From NCBI GenBank assembly GCA_033032175.1, contig CM065316.1, positions 5,674,115-5,738,114 on the forward strand: 64,000 bases of DNA, read 5' to 3'. The position numbers were made by a program, and so were the translations under genes. Of the stretch, positions 45,567-58,600 are shown piece by piece. Source of the DNA: Saturnia japonica (taxonomy: Eukaryota > Arthropoda > Insecta > Lepidoptera > Saturniidae). How positions within the stretch are numbered: position 1 is the stretch's first letter; each line of letters begins with the position of its first letter. The notes under the pieces were generated by a model. It saw only the letters and a list, made by a program, of their open reading frames with translations, was not told the DNA's origin and did not search any database.

Positions 45567-45938
45567 ATTCTCGTACGTCATGAATTTTACTCTTTCATAG
45601 TCCCGGCATCGCTCGACGTTGAGATATAATAGGACACGTATATTTTATTGATGTGAAACATTTAATGCGGCGGGTCAGACCGACTGTTAGCCTACGCTAT
45701 ATGATAGTATGACACATGTAATACGGTGAGGTAACGCATCGCCATGCGCTTAAAGATAAGATGATTGTTTAAATTATCTTTTTATTAAAAAAAAAAAAAC
45801 TGAATATTTCATTTTGCCTTATTTATTTCCATTCATAAACTATCCTTTTATGCGTATCATCTTTACAAAATAAATTCGATGTTTCACATCTGCCAGGCGC
45901 TGTGCGTCCCGCGATGGCAATTTTATATAGCTAACTAA

Positions 45939-46530
45939 CGACCTGCTCCAGCTTCGCACGGATACAATTTACTTATTAGTTACGTTTAAAAAACACTGAT
46001 TTAGAGTTTATCACTTTAATATTAATAGTTCACAACTGCCTTAATAGCCTAGTAGTGCTAAAAGCGACTGCTATGCCCGAGGTCCTAGGTTCGATTTCCA
46101 GGTCGCGCAGTGTTATTGGGTTTTCTATGAAATTCTCAGTAGAAGCTTAGTTTGGCTTTGCGCCCGATTAATGGCAATAGGCTCGCTCTCTATTATATGC
46201 GACCTAAAACATACCCGGCAAACTGTGGGTGTAGTACACCTCTCCATAAACGGCGAGTGCCGGCCAACAGACCGCGACTGAATTTTCTAAGAGGGATTTC
46301 TTAGATCGCGTGTAATTTTAAAGTCGTGATATCTTTTACTGTATTAATTTAAATGAAAAAATGTAAACGACAATTTTTATCTACATCAAAAGCCCAAGTT
46401 AACTAACAAACTTCTCCAGATAAAGATTAATACTGAATTGGAGAAAAAAACTTTAACTCGCATTAAAACACGTTTCATAGTTCAAAAGATCTAAGCGTAC
46501 ATAGGGACAGACAGTGGGAAGCGCCTTTAC
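45939..46530 (+). repeat. Composite dispersed repeat C, second copy
   Basis: Begins ACGACCTGCTCCAGCTTCGC, contains the SINE-like part with TAGCCTAGTAGTGCT and TAGGTTCGATTTCC (about 46035-46290), and ends around AAGATCTAAGCGTACATAGG followed by GACAGACAGTGG. It matches 27005-27950 in order and orientation. It ends about 45 bases before the COPS4 polyadenylation signal. Confidence 0.6.
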
Positions 46531-46569
46531 TTTATACATGTATAAAGAAAGTTTTAATATGTATAATGG

Positions 46570-46575
46570 TTTATT
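46570..46575 (-). terminator. Candidate COPS4 polyadenylation signal
   Basis: AATAAA on the minus strand, 28 bases past the COPS4 stop codon. Confidence 0.55.
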
Positions 46576-46602
46576 AAAAGTTTTGGTTAAATTATATAAT
46601 AA

Positions 46603-49600
46603 TTATTGAATCATTTCCTCTTCCATTAATTTGGCCATCCACTCTGGTTCAGCTGCAGCTATCTTCTCGATCAAACTGTTCACTTGATAGCATAAACTTT
46701 GAATTTGCTTATCCCATTGCGGTAGAATTTCACGTGCTGCAATTAAAAATAGTACCTAACTTGATTATAGATAATAAATAACAAATAGGTATTATTAGAA
46801 AATTAAATTAAGTGAATGACATTAAATTTAGTTTAGATAATTTTAATCAATTTTTGGTAATGATCGTCTATCGTAAATTATTTGAATATTGATATGGGAT
46901 ACGGTTTCGAATTATCCGATAGTTACCCTTACAGAGCTCCATAACACGTTTAAAAGTATTTTATAATACCTAAATTACAACAACACTTACTTTCAAAATT
47001 AACAACAGAACTGATCTGATCAATGTACCCGTTCATCCGACCCTCGCTGATCATGTGGCTGGCGATTCTTTCCGCTTTAGCCGGTGGGGTCTCCAATAAT
47101 GCGCCAAGTTCCTCGAACGTAATATTGTTGTACAGTTTGCTTGCCGAGAGAAGGTTATGCTCGAAAACTGCCCGATCTAATATCGTGGTGCCATCGGATG
47201 TTGTCGCCTGTTTTATTAAATATACAGTGTAAACTCTTTATAACGAAACTCAAGGGACTGAGCATTTTTTGCCGTTATAGAGAGTTATCGTTATATGGAG
47301 TGGAGTTTCAATATGTGGGTTTTAACGCAAACCAACCAAGTTGGGCTCACTTCAACGTTATAGGGAGTTTATCGTTATAAAGGATAACGTTATAAAGAGT
47401 TTACATTGTACTTTGTCTTGGATTACGATTGCCGGGCATTAACATGACATATATTTTATATAATAATCGTTGTGCCATTCCAAATTTATAACTTAATACT
47501 TCGGAGTAGCAACCCTCTAGGATTGGCCTCAAGACCGGTTTTTTGTGGTTCCTTGTATATATATAGGCTGCTGTGACCTTTTGACATTAGGTGTGCATGG
47601 CCGTTTGCTACTTCATTCTATAAAAAAAGTATGGCAAGATAGGAGACTCAGAACAGTGGTGGTTAAAGTAAAGAACCCAACAGAAGACATCTTTGGATCT
47701 TAGAGTTTAGGGTTCATTTATGGACACCTGGACATTTCCCTCGTGGTTTTGCAAGTCGGCATGACTACAACTATTGTAGATGGAAAAGAACTACAATTTA
47801 ATTATTTTATTTTTAATTGAAAATACTTTTCCTAATTTTACAATCATTATTCAATCAATTTTTTTGTGCAATACAATTGATTTATATTTATAATGAATCA
47901 ATAAATAAGATTGACCATTTCGTGCTGTTCGTCATGTGAAACGAAACACCAATAACAGCGCATGACGTCATTCGTGTGTAAGCAAAAGTTACCTAATTGG
48001 TGCGTTGAGCTAACATCTGTTGTTTCCTTATAATTTTATGCGTTTATTTAGTACTGATCCTATGTATGACGTCACGCGCTCTCTGCGGTATCAATTGCAT
48101 TTAAAAATGTATAAGTTAGACATTATTTTACGTACTTATAACGCGTTATTTAAGTGAAAATATATTTTCCTAACTTTATAAATCGATAATAATTAACGCT
48201 TTTCTAAAAGGTGTCGGGATATTTATCACTAATGGTATAAAAGTACCTACAATATTATATTTCAGTGTAGAATTTAAATTTATTGAAAATTAAATAAGGC
48301 ACAACTACCTTCTGGTGATTTTGCATCAATGCTTCAAACTCATGAAGCTCCGACTTTCTTATGATACGATCCAAATACATTTTCTCTAAAATGGAATACG
48401 CCGGAAGTTGCTGACATCTTTCATCCTTAAACAATGTAGCCAACATTCTTGATCTTTGCTGACCTGTTACCAATGATTGATTGTCAATGTTTAATTTATC
48501 TATTTTTTATTGGGTATAGAGAAGAGTGATACTAATATTGTAAAATAATATTAGTTTCCTTTCACTACCTAATTATTTAAACCTAACCTTACATAGTAAG
48601 AGAGGTAGGACACAGAGAAATTTTTTGGACATTTCCCTATACTTGAGGTAGTCCGACCGGGGAATACCCCCACCCTATTTTTTTTTTTTGACCGACTATA
48701 CTGTTAGCCATGAGGGCCCTGGAGCCTCGGATGGCTTTTACAGCTTTACCGTGACTTGGAACCTCCACCCTACAGAAGATCGCAGCTAAATAACCTAGTG
48801 TTGTGTTCCTGTGGTAAGTAGGGTTTAAAGAGTTCAATGGTATAGAGACTAGCCATGGGTAACTCAGCAAAAATCCTTGCGCCTACTCAATAACTCAAGC
48901 GCAGCTTACTGCGCCAGTTAACTCAAATTTGCACCATGGCGCAGCAAATTAGTACGCGAGGCAAGAGAGTTAAACCGGGTTCCCACTATGCCGGACCGGC
49001 AGGTTAGCCGGAAAACGGACACCGGACAAAGGTGTTCACATTACACCGGATCACACAAGAATTGGACAGTCAAGTACTAACCTCAGTTGAATTTGGATCT
49101 GTGCGCACAATGGACGACGAAATTGTTGTATTGTGGTATGACAACCTACCAAACTCATGCAAGAGTCTAAACGTTATATTTCCTGAATGGTGAAAGATTT
49201 TTCTCTAATTTCTATTATATCTTAATAGAAGGCTAAATAGAGTAAAAGAAAACATTGGGTACATCCTATTTTACAGGAAATATTTTCACTTGGAACATTT
49301 GTAACATTAATGGGTGAACTGAGAAGTGACGAAACATAGTTCTTCAATTATTTTCGAATGACAGCATCCACTTTTGATGATTTACTGAGACGACTTTCAA
49401 TAAGAGTACGAGATATAAGTTCCTCGTATGTGTGCTATGTGTGTGTTTATACACGTGTGAGAGCGTATTTGATAATGATTATGAAATAAAAATTCAATTA
49501 AGTTACTTAAGTATTTATTTGTACTGAAACTTAAAACCCTTCTAAGTAATTTGAGTCTTGAGAATGTACGGAATGATTACTAAATGCTGCTGGCGAGGCT

Positions 49601-52600
49601 GGAATCGGGTTGGATGACTGAGATGAAGTTGATGTTTCCTGTGAATTGCTACTATTATATTGCGTAGAGTATTCAGAGTGGTGTTGATCTTGCGCAGGTG
49701 TTGCCTGTTGATTGATGTTATTATGATTTGTGTAGTATCCAAAGTGATACTGATCTTGCCCGGTCATCTGAATATATGAGGATTCACGCCAATGTCCGTA
49801 ATTTGGTCTCTCATAATTCCTTCTTTTAATCTTTTGTAACATTGTCAGGACGCTTGTTTGAAATTCTGTCTTTTCGATAGTTAAAGTGTTCAGGATTGGT
49901 ATAATACAGACAGATGATGGTTTTCTTTTTCTGGGGCTATTATAGAGTGCACAAACTGTACCATCTTGTCATTTACCTCTTTATTATCAATTTTTATTTT
50001 ATCTTTAGATAAAGGTAAACGAAAATCTGATTCCATGCCTACTTCAGGCTCAGTTTTTGCTTTTTTTGTAACCGACTCATGGGGAGGTCGAGGTTCGGAA
50101 ACATTTTTCAAAAACATCATTTGTTCGTGATGTAAATAATTACGTGTCTTTTTGTCCGAAGATCCAGATTTTGGCAAATTTTTTTTTCTTTACTGTCTTA
50201 AGCCACAAATCTCGTTATTTATTCTATTTAGTTGAAACCAATTTTCCTGAAATCAATAAAAAATTATCATAATACTTTTTTTTTCAGATATTTAGCTTCA
50301 GGATATTCATTCAAAGAAATACATTACTCATACAGAGCAGGTGTTTCGACAATAAGTAAAATAATAAAAGAAATAAGCTACGTCATTTGGGAAAACCTAA
50401 AGACAGGTTTCCTTAAGCTACCTGATACTGAGAGAGAATGGGAGGACATCCCTTTAGGATTCGAAACAAAAGCCTACTTTCCTCCCTGTGTTGGAACAGT
50501 AGATGGAAAACATATCAGAATTTTGAAACCACCCAAGAGTGGTTCTATATTCTTTAATTACAAGGAATATTATTCGTTTGTATTAATGGCAGTTGTCGAT
50601 TCAGAGTACCGATTTATTTTTATTAGTGTCGGCTCATATGGGAAGGAATGCGATTCTACTATTTTTAAAGGATAGTACGTTTTGTCAAAAGATAAATGAT
50701 GGTACTTTAAATTTACCAAAACCTAGACCGCTTCGTGAAAACCTGCACGAGGAATTACCGTTTATACTAGATGACGTTGAAGGCTTTGCTTTAACACCCA
50801 ATCTCCTACGTCCGTATGGAGGTACACATTTGGATACTGATAAAAAGATTTTTAACTATAGATTAAGTCGAGCAAGAAGGTATGTTGAATGCGCTTTTGG
50901 TATTCTGGCTAATAAGTGGCGAAAATTGCATCGAGCTATAGATCTGAACGTAGACACAGCGATTCAAGTGATTAAAGCTTGTACAGTCTTACATAATTTT
51001 GTTACAGAAAAAGACGGTATAAATTTTGAAAGTTACCAAAATATAGAACTTAGACAAGAACAAGAAACGAGACCCGCGAATCGAAATAAGTCGAGTCGAG
51101 GTGGTCCTAATGCCAACGTCATAGGGACAGCATTTACTAATTATTTTGTTTCGGATATTGGTTCCGTTCCTTGGCAGGCAGCAGCTATAAAATAATATTT
51201 GTGAATGCATCTACATTTTATCAATAAAACTTTAAAAAACTCACCATACTGTTTTCTTTCTTTTTCTTCTAGTTCATCGAAGTTTGGTTTCAGTAATAAA
51301 CATACTTCACGCTATGCTGCTAACTTCAATTTTTTGTCTTTATAGTCGTCTTCGGTCTTATCCCACAGAACGGGTCTCTCTTAGACAAGCGTAATTAAAG
51401 TTTAATTAAGACGCGAATAGAGCACGGGCGGGGCGAGCGTGGGACAGATGCCGGTGCAAACTCGTTCACATTATTCCGGTCCGGTGAATTTGCCGGCACT
51501 TCGCAGTGACAAAACGCTCGGTAAAAATGCAAATAGCTTCATATAAATTTTACAGCCACTAGCCATTCCGGTAGTTTTACCGGTCCGGCGTATTGGGAAC
51601 CCGGCCTTAGAGAAAATAATGAGTGTGCTGACCGGCGTGGTGCGACCTAAAGCGGTTATTACACGGCAGGTTGATCGTATCCGATTTTTGGTGCGGGAGG
51701 TACAACCGCGGAATCGAGCCAATAGCGACGCTCGGTAGCCGTTTACTATCAGGATGGTCGTATGCTTGTTTGCCATATTTGTCGTATAAAAAAAGATGTT
51801 GCATTTCAAAATTGCAAAACAGCCCAAATTAATAGAAAATGAAATCCATAGATATATAATTAATCAAGTTAATCTTGCCTGCCTTAATAGTGAATAGTTG
51901 AGAAATCTAAACATTTCAACAGTTTTCTAATAGAGCAACCAAATAGAACAAATAGTGTGTGGGATATACGAGTTTTTTTTATGTGAATGATGCTCGGATG
52001 CTTTTTTAGGTTCCTGGCACCGCTTCACTCTATCATATATTATGGTGTTTTATATTGCTGTTGAAAAGCCCTTTCCAACTTAGTACGACTTCTATACTTT
52101 TGATGTTTTTTTTTACGTTTAAAGGCCGAAATTTTATAAAGTTTTATTAATGTTTTACATTAAGACCATATTCATCAATATATATTGATGACAGCTGTCG
52201 AATGAAACTAATACAAGCGTTGTGTAACTTCTTAAGCTCATAATGTATTAAAAATTTGAATTATGTGACTCAGCGAATCGACCTCATAATGGCAGCGCGT
52301 TCACTTCCCCGCGGGCAACGCGTCACACTTCTCACTCTACGTAACGTATTGTTTAATCCTTTAACTATCGAGTGGTGTAATTAAATTTTGGATGTAGATT
52401 TGTAACTGCAATGCCAAACTGTATCCCCAAGTCCGGTGAAGCCTTCTAACACCCATATTCTAAGTCGTTTCCTCGAAACTTCCTCAACCTCCACTCAACG
52501 GAGATTACCTTAAGGACCACCTCAAGGAATCCTCGAAATCGGTATTCTTAGTTGTACATCCGTCATGTCTTGAGTAAATTTAGAGGATTCTCGAATGAGG

Positions 52601-55600
52601 TCGAGTCGAGGAAAAACGTCTTTTTGTCTATGATCACTCGAAAGTAGAAATTTAGCTGTTATTATCTGTATTTTTATCTGTGTCGCGACGCACCAGTCCT
52701 CTGGGTTTACAATTTGATTTACTTGTTAGGGATGATGATTCATTTTGAAAATAATCGATTTATAATTTGTTTTGAATCGAACCATTGTGAATCGTATCAC
52801 AATTTTTCAAAAACCCCCTCATAAAGAAAATAAAAAAACCAACATAATAATCGATGTTTTATAATTTTTAACGATCCAAAGTTGTTTTTTATAACCATAC
52901 TATACAATTAGTTATACAAAGATAAAGAAAGCGAATTTATTTCAGGTATAGAAAAAAGAGAATTCATTTCACAGATGTATTATTTTAAACTCTTATCGTT
53001 ATTCTGCAGCGGTTGGGTAATTTTGATGTTATGTATCATATTATAATTGGTAATTGACACCATAGAGAATGATACAAAAATGATGAAATGATAATAAAAA
53101 TGAACTTTATGTCATATACTCAAGGATTATTATAATCGTTAATTCGGAACAATCATTATTCGTATCGTAACTTGCAATTTTGGATAACGTGAAGTTATTT
53201 CTCTTACACACACATTGATGGTCGCATAATGCTTACTTTTGAATTGAATATTATAAAACCAAATAAATAAATTAATAATAATCCAAATGATCGATTCTTT
53301 GATTAATCGATTTCAGATCGCCATCCCAATCTTGTTAGTTGATGGTATTCGTTGTTCTTAAAATTGCATAAAATCTTAACGAAATCAACAACTGAATTAT
53401 AGGCGGAATGGGTAATCCTCTGTTACTGTACATAATTACGATATTGAACACAAGCGGTACCAACATATTCACAACAGTTTCTTTCCTAAAACGATAGCGT
53501 CTTTGGAATTCTACATTGTCGTAGAATTCGATAGGGTTTTCTGCATCTCGTAAATAACGTCGTTCAGGATAATCATACGAATTATCGTATAGATAATTTA
53601 GAAAACGTTGGAAATCCATTAATAACACTATTGGAAAAACAATTGAAATATAATAATTAGCTCTGTTAACAAGCGTGGACGAAAGACTAGAATAAACAAT
53701 GTCGTAAATCTTCCTTGAGTATTCCTTAAGGTAGATCGCGATGTACCTTGAGTTTGACAGTTGTTTCCTCGACTCGAGTGAGGATAAATCTCGAGTGACA
53801 TCAAGTGGAGGAGATTTTTGCAACTATGAATACCGATTTCCTTGAATGAGGTTGAGTGGATTCGAGGAAATTTCGAGGAAACGAATTAGAATATGGGTGT
53901 AAGATTCCAGGGCCTTAACTATTCCTCAACTATTTCCCCTAATTTTGTCATCGAAAGTTTTTTCAACTGCCTCCCACCATAGCAATAAATTTAAACAGTA
54001 TTCACATTAAAAAAAAAAACTATTAAACAGAATTTGAAATATTAAATACAACTGGCATGACAATTGAACCGATATTTTCTTTGAAAGAGGGGCTATTTCA
54101 GTAGTAGGTTATTTATACACTGATATTATGTATTAACATTACTTACTCATATAATTAAGAAACATTTTAATAAATAAAAGAAAAATAAAGTACCAGCAGA
54201 AGCGAGTACTGTGCAAATAAGCGCATTTCTGAGACAAGTCATCCTTTCATCTTCATGTATGATGTTGCGATATGACAACTCATTGTATCGTTGTGCAGCT
54301 TCAATAAATTTTCTGAAAACAAAAAGATGCAAATAACAAACATAATTACTCTAACAAATATAATTTTATTAGCGCATTATATTACTTTTAAAAAAGCAAT
54401 TATTTGGTCTCTCTCTAATCCATTATAAATCGTTGATTTAAAAAAAAAAAAAAAATTAATCAAGTGGCTTTTATGACTACTTAATTACAAACTAGGTAAA
54501 GCTTGTATTTTGGTAACTGAACAGCTGATATACATTTATCACCAGAAATACAACTGAGAGTTATGCTCAACACACAAATGTAAGTCATATGCGGAGAACG
54601 AACCCGCGACATCTCTACTCAATAATGGGGCCTACTACCAATGCGCCACAAGGTCTATCCTTGTATGATTTCTTTCATTTTTACCTTCTATAATCCAATA
54701 CTCTGGCATAGCAAACTTTGTAATAGATTTGCAGTTGTTCATTAGTAGTTTCTGTTTGTAACAATGAAGCTCTGTTAACGAATGCCTCGGCCTGCACGGG
54801 GTCATCCACTTCCAAGTATAACCGAGCAATTTTCAAATAAGTTTCCAGTTTGTAGTCTACTGAGTATTGTCTGATGAAAAAATGATGATAAAGTAAATTA
54901 TAGTAAAGATATGACTTAAATAAAGGTACTTATATAAAATAAGCCAAATAAGAGAAACATATCATTGGATTTCTTTTTCAATCATAGGAAAATGCTTTAA
55001 TAAGGTGATATCCAGCGTCAGCAGCAAGAGTTTTATAAAGAACTAGCTACTGCCCGCCACTTAGCCTGCGTGGACTTCAGAATTGGGTCTTTACCAGGGT
55101 AAAAGGTTTCTTGTCTTAATCTGGTTATATGCTATCTGTATGCAAAATATCACCCAAATCTGTTTAGCCGTTTTTGAGTGTTTGAGTAAAAATACTCACT
55201 CACTTTTATAATATTAGGTTCTTACATATGAAATTGGCGTTTTGTTGAACTGACCACTTTTATATCAAATATCTGGTGTTTGGTTAGGAATTCCGAGTAC
55301 AAATTTATTACAAATTTCGACTTGTGTATTTGTTTCGAATGTAGTGATTCTCTTCTTTTCGCACAATTTCATTTTTCTGTGACATCAATCTTAAAATATG
55401 GTAAATTTAAAATACCACGTTATTTACGAATATGCGTTCCACCGGGGCATCAGCGCTGCAGAAACAGCTCGAAGGATAAATGATGTGTATGGAGAAGTTA
55501 CTGTAAAAGAAAGCTCGGTACGTTTTTGGTTCTTACGTTTTCGTTCTGGAATTTTGACCTACGAAACAAATCCTGCGGACGGCTGGAAACTAGTTGATAA

Positions 55601-58600
55601 TGAAGAATTAAAGGTGATCGTGGAAACGGATCCATTGCAATCCACGTCTGAGTTAGCGGCAGGCTTCGGTGTGAGTGATAAAACAATAAATTAAAATTTT
55701 GAAACAAATTGAAAAACTGAAAAGCGAGAAATGGGTACCGCATGAATTGACTGAAGCACACCAACAAACACGCATTGAGTGCTGCGTTACATTACTCAGC
55801 CGTCACAATATCGAGGGAATTTTGAATCGTATTGTTAAATGTGACGAAAAATAAATCCTTTACAGTAATCGGAACCGCTCATTACAGTGGTTGAACCCAG
55901 GATAACCGGCCAAATCCTGTCCCAAGCGAATGTTTACTCAGAAAAGGTACTGGTGAAGGGTTTGGTGGACCAGTGCTGGTATCATACACTACAGCTTCCT
56001 AAGATTTGGCCAGACGATAATTGCAGATTGCTGTATTGTCAACAATTGCAAACCATGATGGAAAAGCTAGCCGTTAAACAACCGAGACTGGTCAACCTCT
56101 AGCCCACTGCTGCTTCTGGACAACGCTAGAACCCATCCTTCACAACAGACAGTCGCTAAATTAGAGGATCTGCAGTTGGAATGTCTCCGACACCCACCAT
56201 ACTCCCCGGATCTTGCTCCAACAGATTACCACTTTTTCCGAATTTAGACAATTTCTTGCAAGGAAAAATATTCATTCCGCTGAGGCTGTCCAAACTGCCT
56301 TTAAAGATTTTATTGATTGTCGCTCTCACGATTTTTCAGCAATGGAATCAATGAACTACCTATAAAATGGCGAAAGTGTATAGATAATAATGGTACACTA
56401 CTTCGACTGATTAAATTTCATATTTTTTTCTTTATACGTTTTCGATATAAAACGCTAATTTCATGTGTAAGGACTAAGGACCTAATATTATCTTAATTTA
56501 GGATATATAATAATCCATTCAGTGCTAGTGACCCGCGACGCGGTTTCACTTTAACTATCTTTTATTCGCAAATACATTGCGAATAATTAAAAATTATATT
56601 ACAGTGTACATTTTAATTAACAATACTTCTTAATGTATATGTTGCTTTTCAGGTAAACATACTTTTTTTATTATTTAAATTTTTATTACAATATACTTAT
56701 ATACAGAGTGTTTTTTTTTACTGGGGCAGTATGGTGGAATCTGATACTATACGAGATACCCCTGTCTTAAACAACTAAACTGTCTTAGGAATTAGTGTTG
56801 TAAAATATCGATTAAGTATTGATAGTCAGTTACACTATCGATTAATCAATAGTTTATTTCAAAAAAAAATTAGGTACATAGTTTGAGGCTGCTTTTTATG
56901 TTTGCAAAAAAGATTTATGCGAATGCCCATTTTTAGGATTCCGTAACATAAAAGGAAAAAAAGAACCCTTATAGGATTACTTCGTTATCCGTCCGTCCGT
57001 CTGTCTGTCAAGACCATTTTTCTCAAGAGTGCATGGCGATATCAAGTTGAAATTAATATCATATACTCAGGGCTGCAATCTCTTGGTGCTGTGAAAAAAT
57101 CAAACTTCATCAAAGCAATTAAAAGATACGGCCGATTATGCCGCATATTTTAACGCTCAAAAGGAATAAAAACCTATAGGGTACTTCCAGTTGATCTAGA
57201 AACATTAAAATTTGGCAAGAAACTAGGTTTTAAAGAGAAAGAAAAAAATCCGAAAACTGTAAATTTGTTATTATTGTATACAAAATACATTGTATACGTA
57301 TTTGCAGTTGGTAAACTGAACGTGGGGACCGTGTTGTCAATGTATGGGGACAACAGTTTTCCAACAGCAAAGTTTAGTTTGTCCTTCAATAGAGTTTATC
57401 TTTTCCTTAGAATTGTTCGGTGCTAATGTTACCTAATTATTTTGGAGAATGTGGCTATACAATTACTGAACTCTCGGTGCGCGAGTTCGACTCGCACTTG
57501 GACGGTTTTTTTCAGTAAGTCAAATAATCAAATTAAGTAAGCTTATATTTTCCGATATTGACGATATATAGAATAAAAGAAGTTCAAAATATATTTTCGC
57601 TTAAAAAAAAAAATTTTCATTAGGAATGCCACAACAAAATAAAAACATCAAAAAAGTCTAAGCAACACACATCATTTACAGGAAGGGCAATTTTAATTAA
57701 TTGATTTTTTTTCCTAGCAAAGTAGATTAGTATACCAACTTTTTCATTCTCGGAAATATACTGGACGATTTTAAAAATAGAACCTTCTCGATTGTGTTCT
57801 ATTTTTATAAAAATAAGAGTTAATGATTCTTTCACGATTTTATGACTGTCTTTCGTTGCTTGATAAATTTAGTGTTTATCATTTTAACGACAATTTTAAT
57901 ACAGTTTTTATTTTATTCAGAGGTAAGACAGGCAGTTCCTAATGGACAAGCGCCTAACAAAAAATAAAATAGAATGAAAAATAAATCCGGCATTTGCCAT
58001 CGAGAAGTTCTAGTGGCAATTTTCCGGCTCCATCTTCAGACTCTCGTCATCATGTATAATGGAAGCGGCTCATGAGAACAAAGCAAACGAACCCGACCAC
58101 GAGTATATTTGCCGCGTCCATCATGGAGTTCTATTGGCAATTGTCCGGCTCTATCTTCAGATCCTCGTCATCATGTGTAATGGAAGCTGCTCAAGAGAAC
58201 AAAGCAAACGAAATCAAACTCGAGTATATTTGCCATTTCCATCATGGAGTTCCTTTGGTAATCTTCCAGCTCCATGTTCAGACCCTCGTCATCATGTGTA
58301 ATAGAAAGTATTCATGGTAACAAAACAAACTAGCTCAAATTTGATTGTCCTAACATTTGACATCAGGCAGTTCCTAGCTCTATATACCGGCTCCATCATC
58401 AGATCAGCTCCATGGTACCATAATATTCAATTGTCATCGAAGGTAGGTACATATGCAAAATTTCATCTCAATCTAATTCCAGCAAGTAGTTTAAACATAG
58501 TTCGCAAATTTTAAATCTAAATTAAATGAAAACTTGTAATAAAAACACTCCGTATATTAGTTTTATATTATGAGCGCATACCAGAAGATCCCAGTGACCC

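Larger units (their letters stand above)
48973..51606. mobile_element. PIF/Harbinger element, 2.6 kb, with TTA target duplication
   Basis: TTA flanks both sides (48970-48972 and 51607-51609). The left end AACCGGGTTCCCACTATGCC then GGACCGG matches the reversed right end GGCCGGGTTCCCAATACGCC then GGACCGG, and similarity continues with CCGG-rich subterminal repeats for about 40 bases. A 3-bp TWA duplication and two oppositely oriented genes are the Harbinger hallmark. Both genes are damaged and lack their N-termini (next two entries). It sits in COPS4 intron 6. Confidence 0.9.
52450..53899 (-). mobile_element. Second PIF/Harbinger element, 1.45 kb, TAA duplication
   Basis: TAA flanks both sides (52447-52449 and 53900-53902). 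The left end CACCCATATTCTAAGTCG then TTTCCTCGAAAC matches the reversed right end CACCCATATTCTAATTCG then TTTCCTCGAAAT, and weaker symmetry (CTCAACC..., TCGAAATCGGTATTC) extends about 110 bases. It contains the N-terminal part of a Harbinger transposase. It lies about 840 bases from Harbinger-1 in COPS4 intron 6 but has different ends, so it belongs to another subfamily. Confidence 0.87.

Noticed and set aside
47023..47380. Plus-strand frames across COPS4 exon 8 and the MITE
   Set aside because: They are antisense to a phase-consistent COPS4 exon and run through a transposon.
49542..49742. Second antisense frame overlapping Harbinger ORF1
   Set aside because: It is an alternative frame of the Gln/Ser-rich tail with no homology of its own.
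57455..57510. Possible tRNA gene (GCGAGTTCGACTCGCAC)
   Set aside because: The B-box-like arm is present but no cloverleaf can be folded, and it is the terminus of a known-looking dispersed repeat.
58059..58320. Two 80-aa frames sharing repeats, possibly a repetitive protein
   Set aside because: They are products of a minisatellite whose unit is close to a multiple of three; no start context or splice signals.
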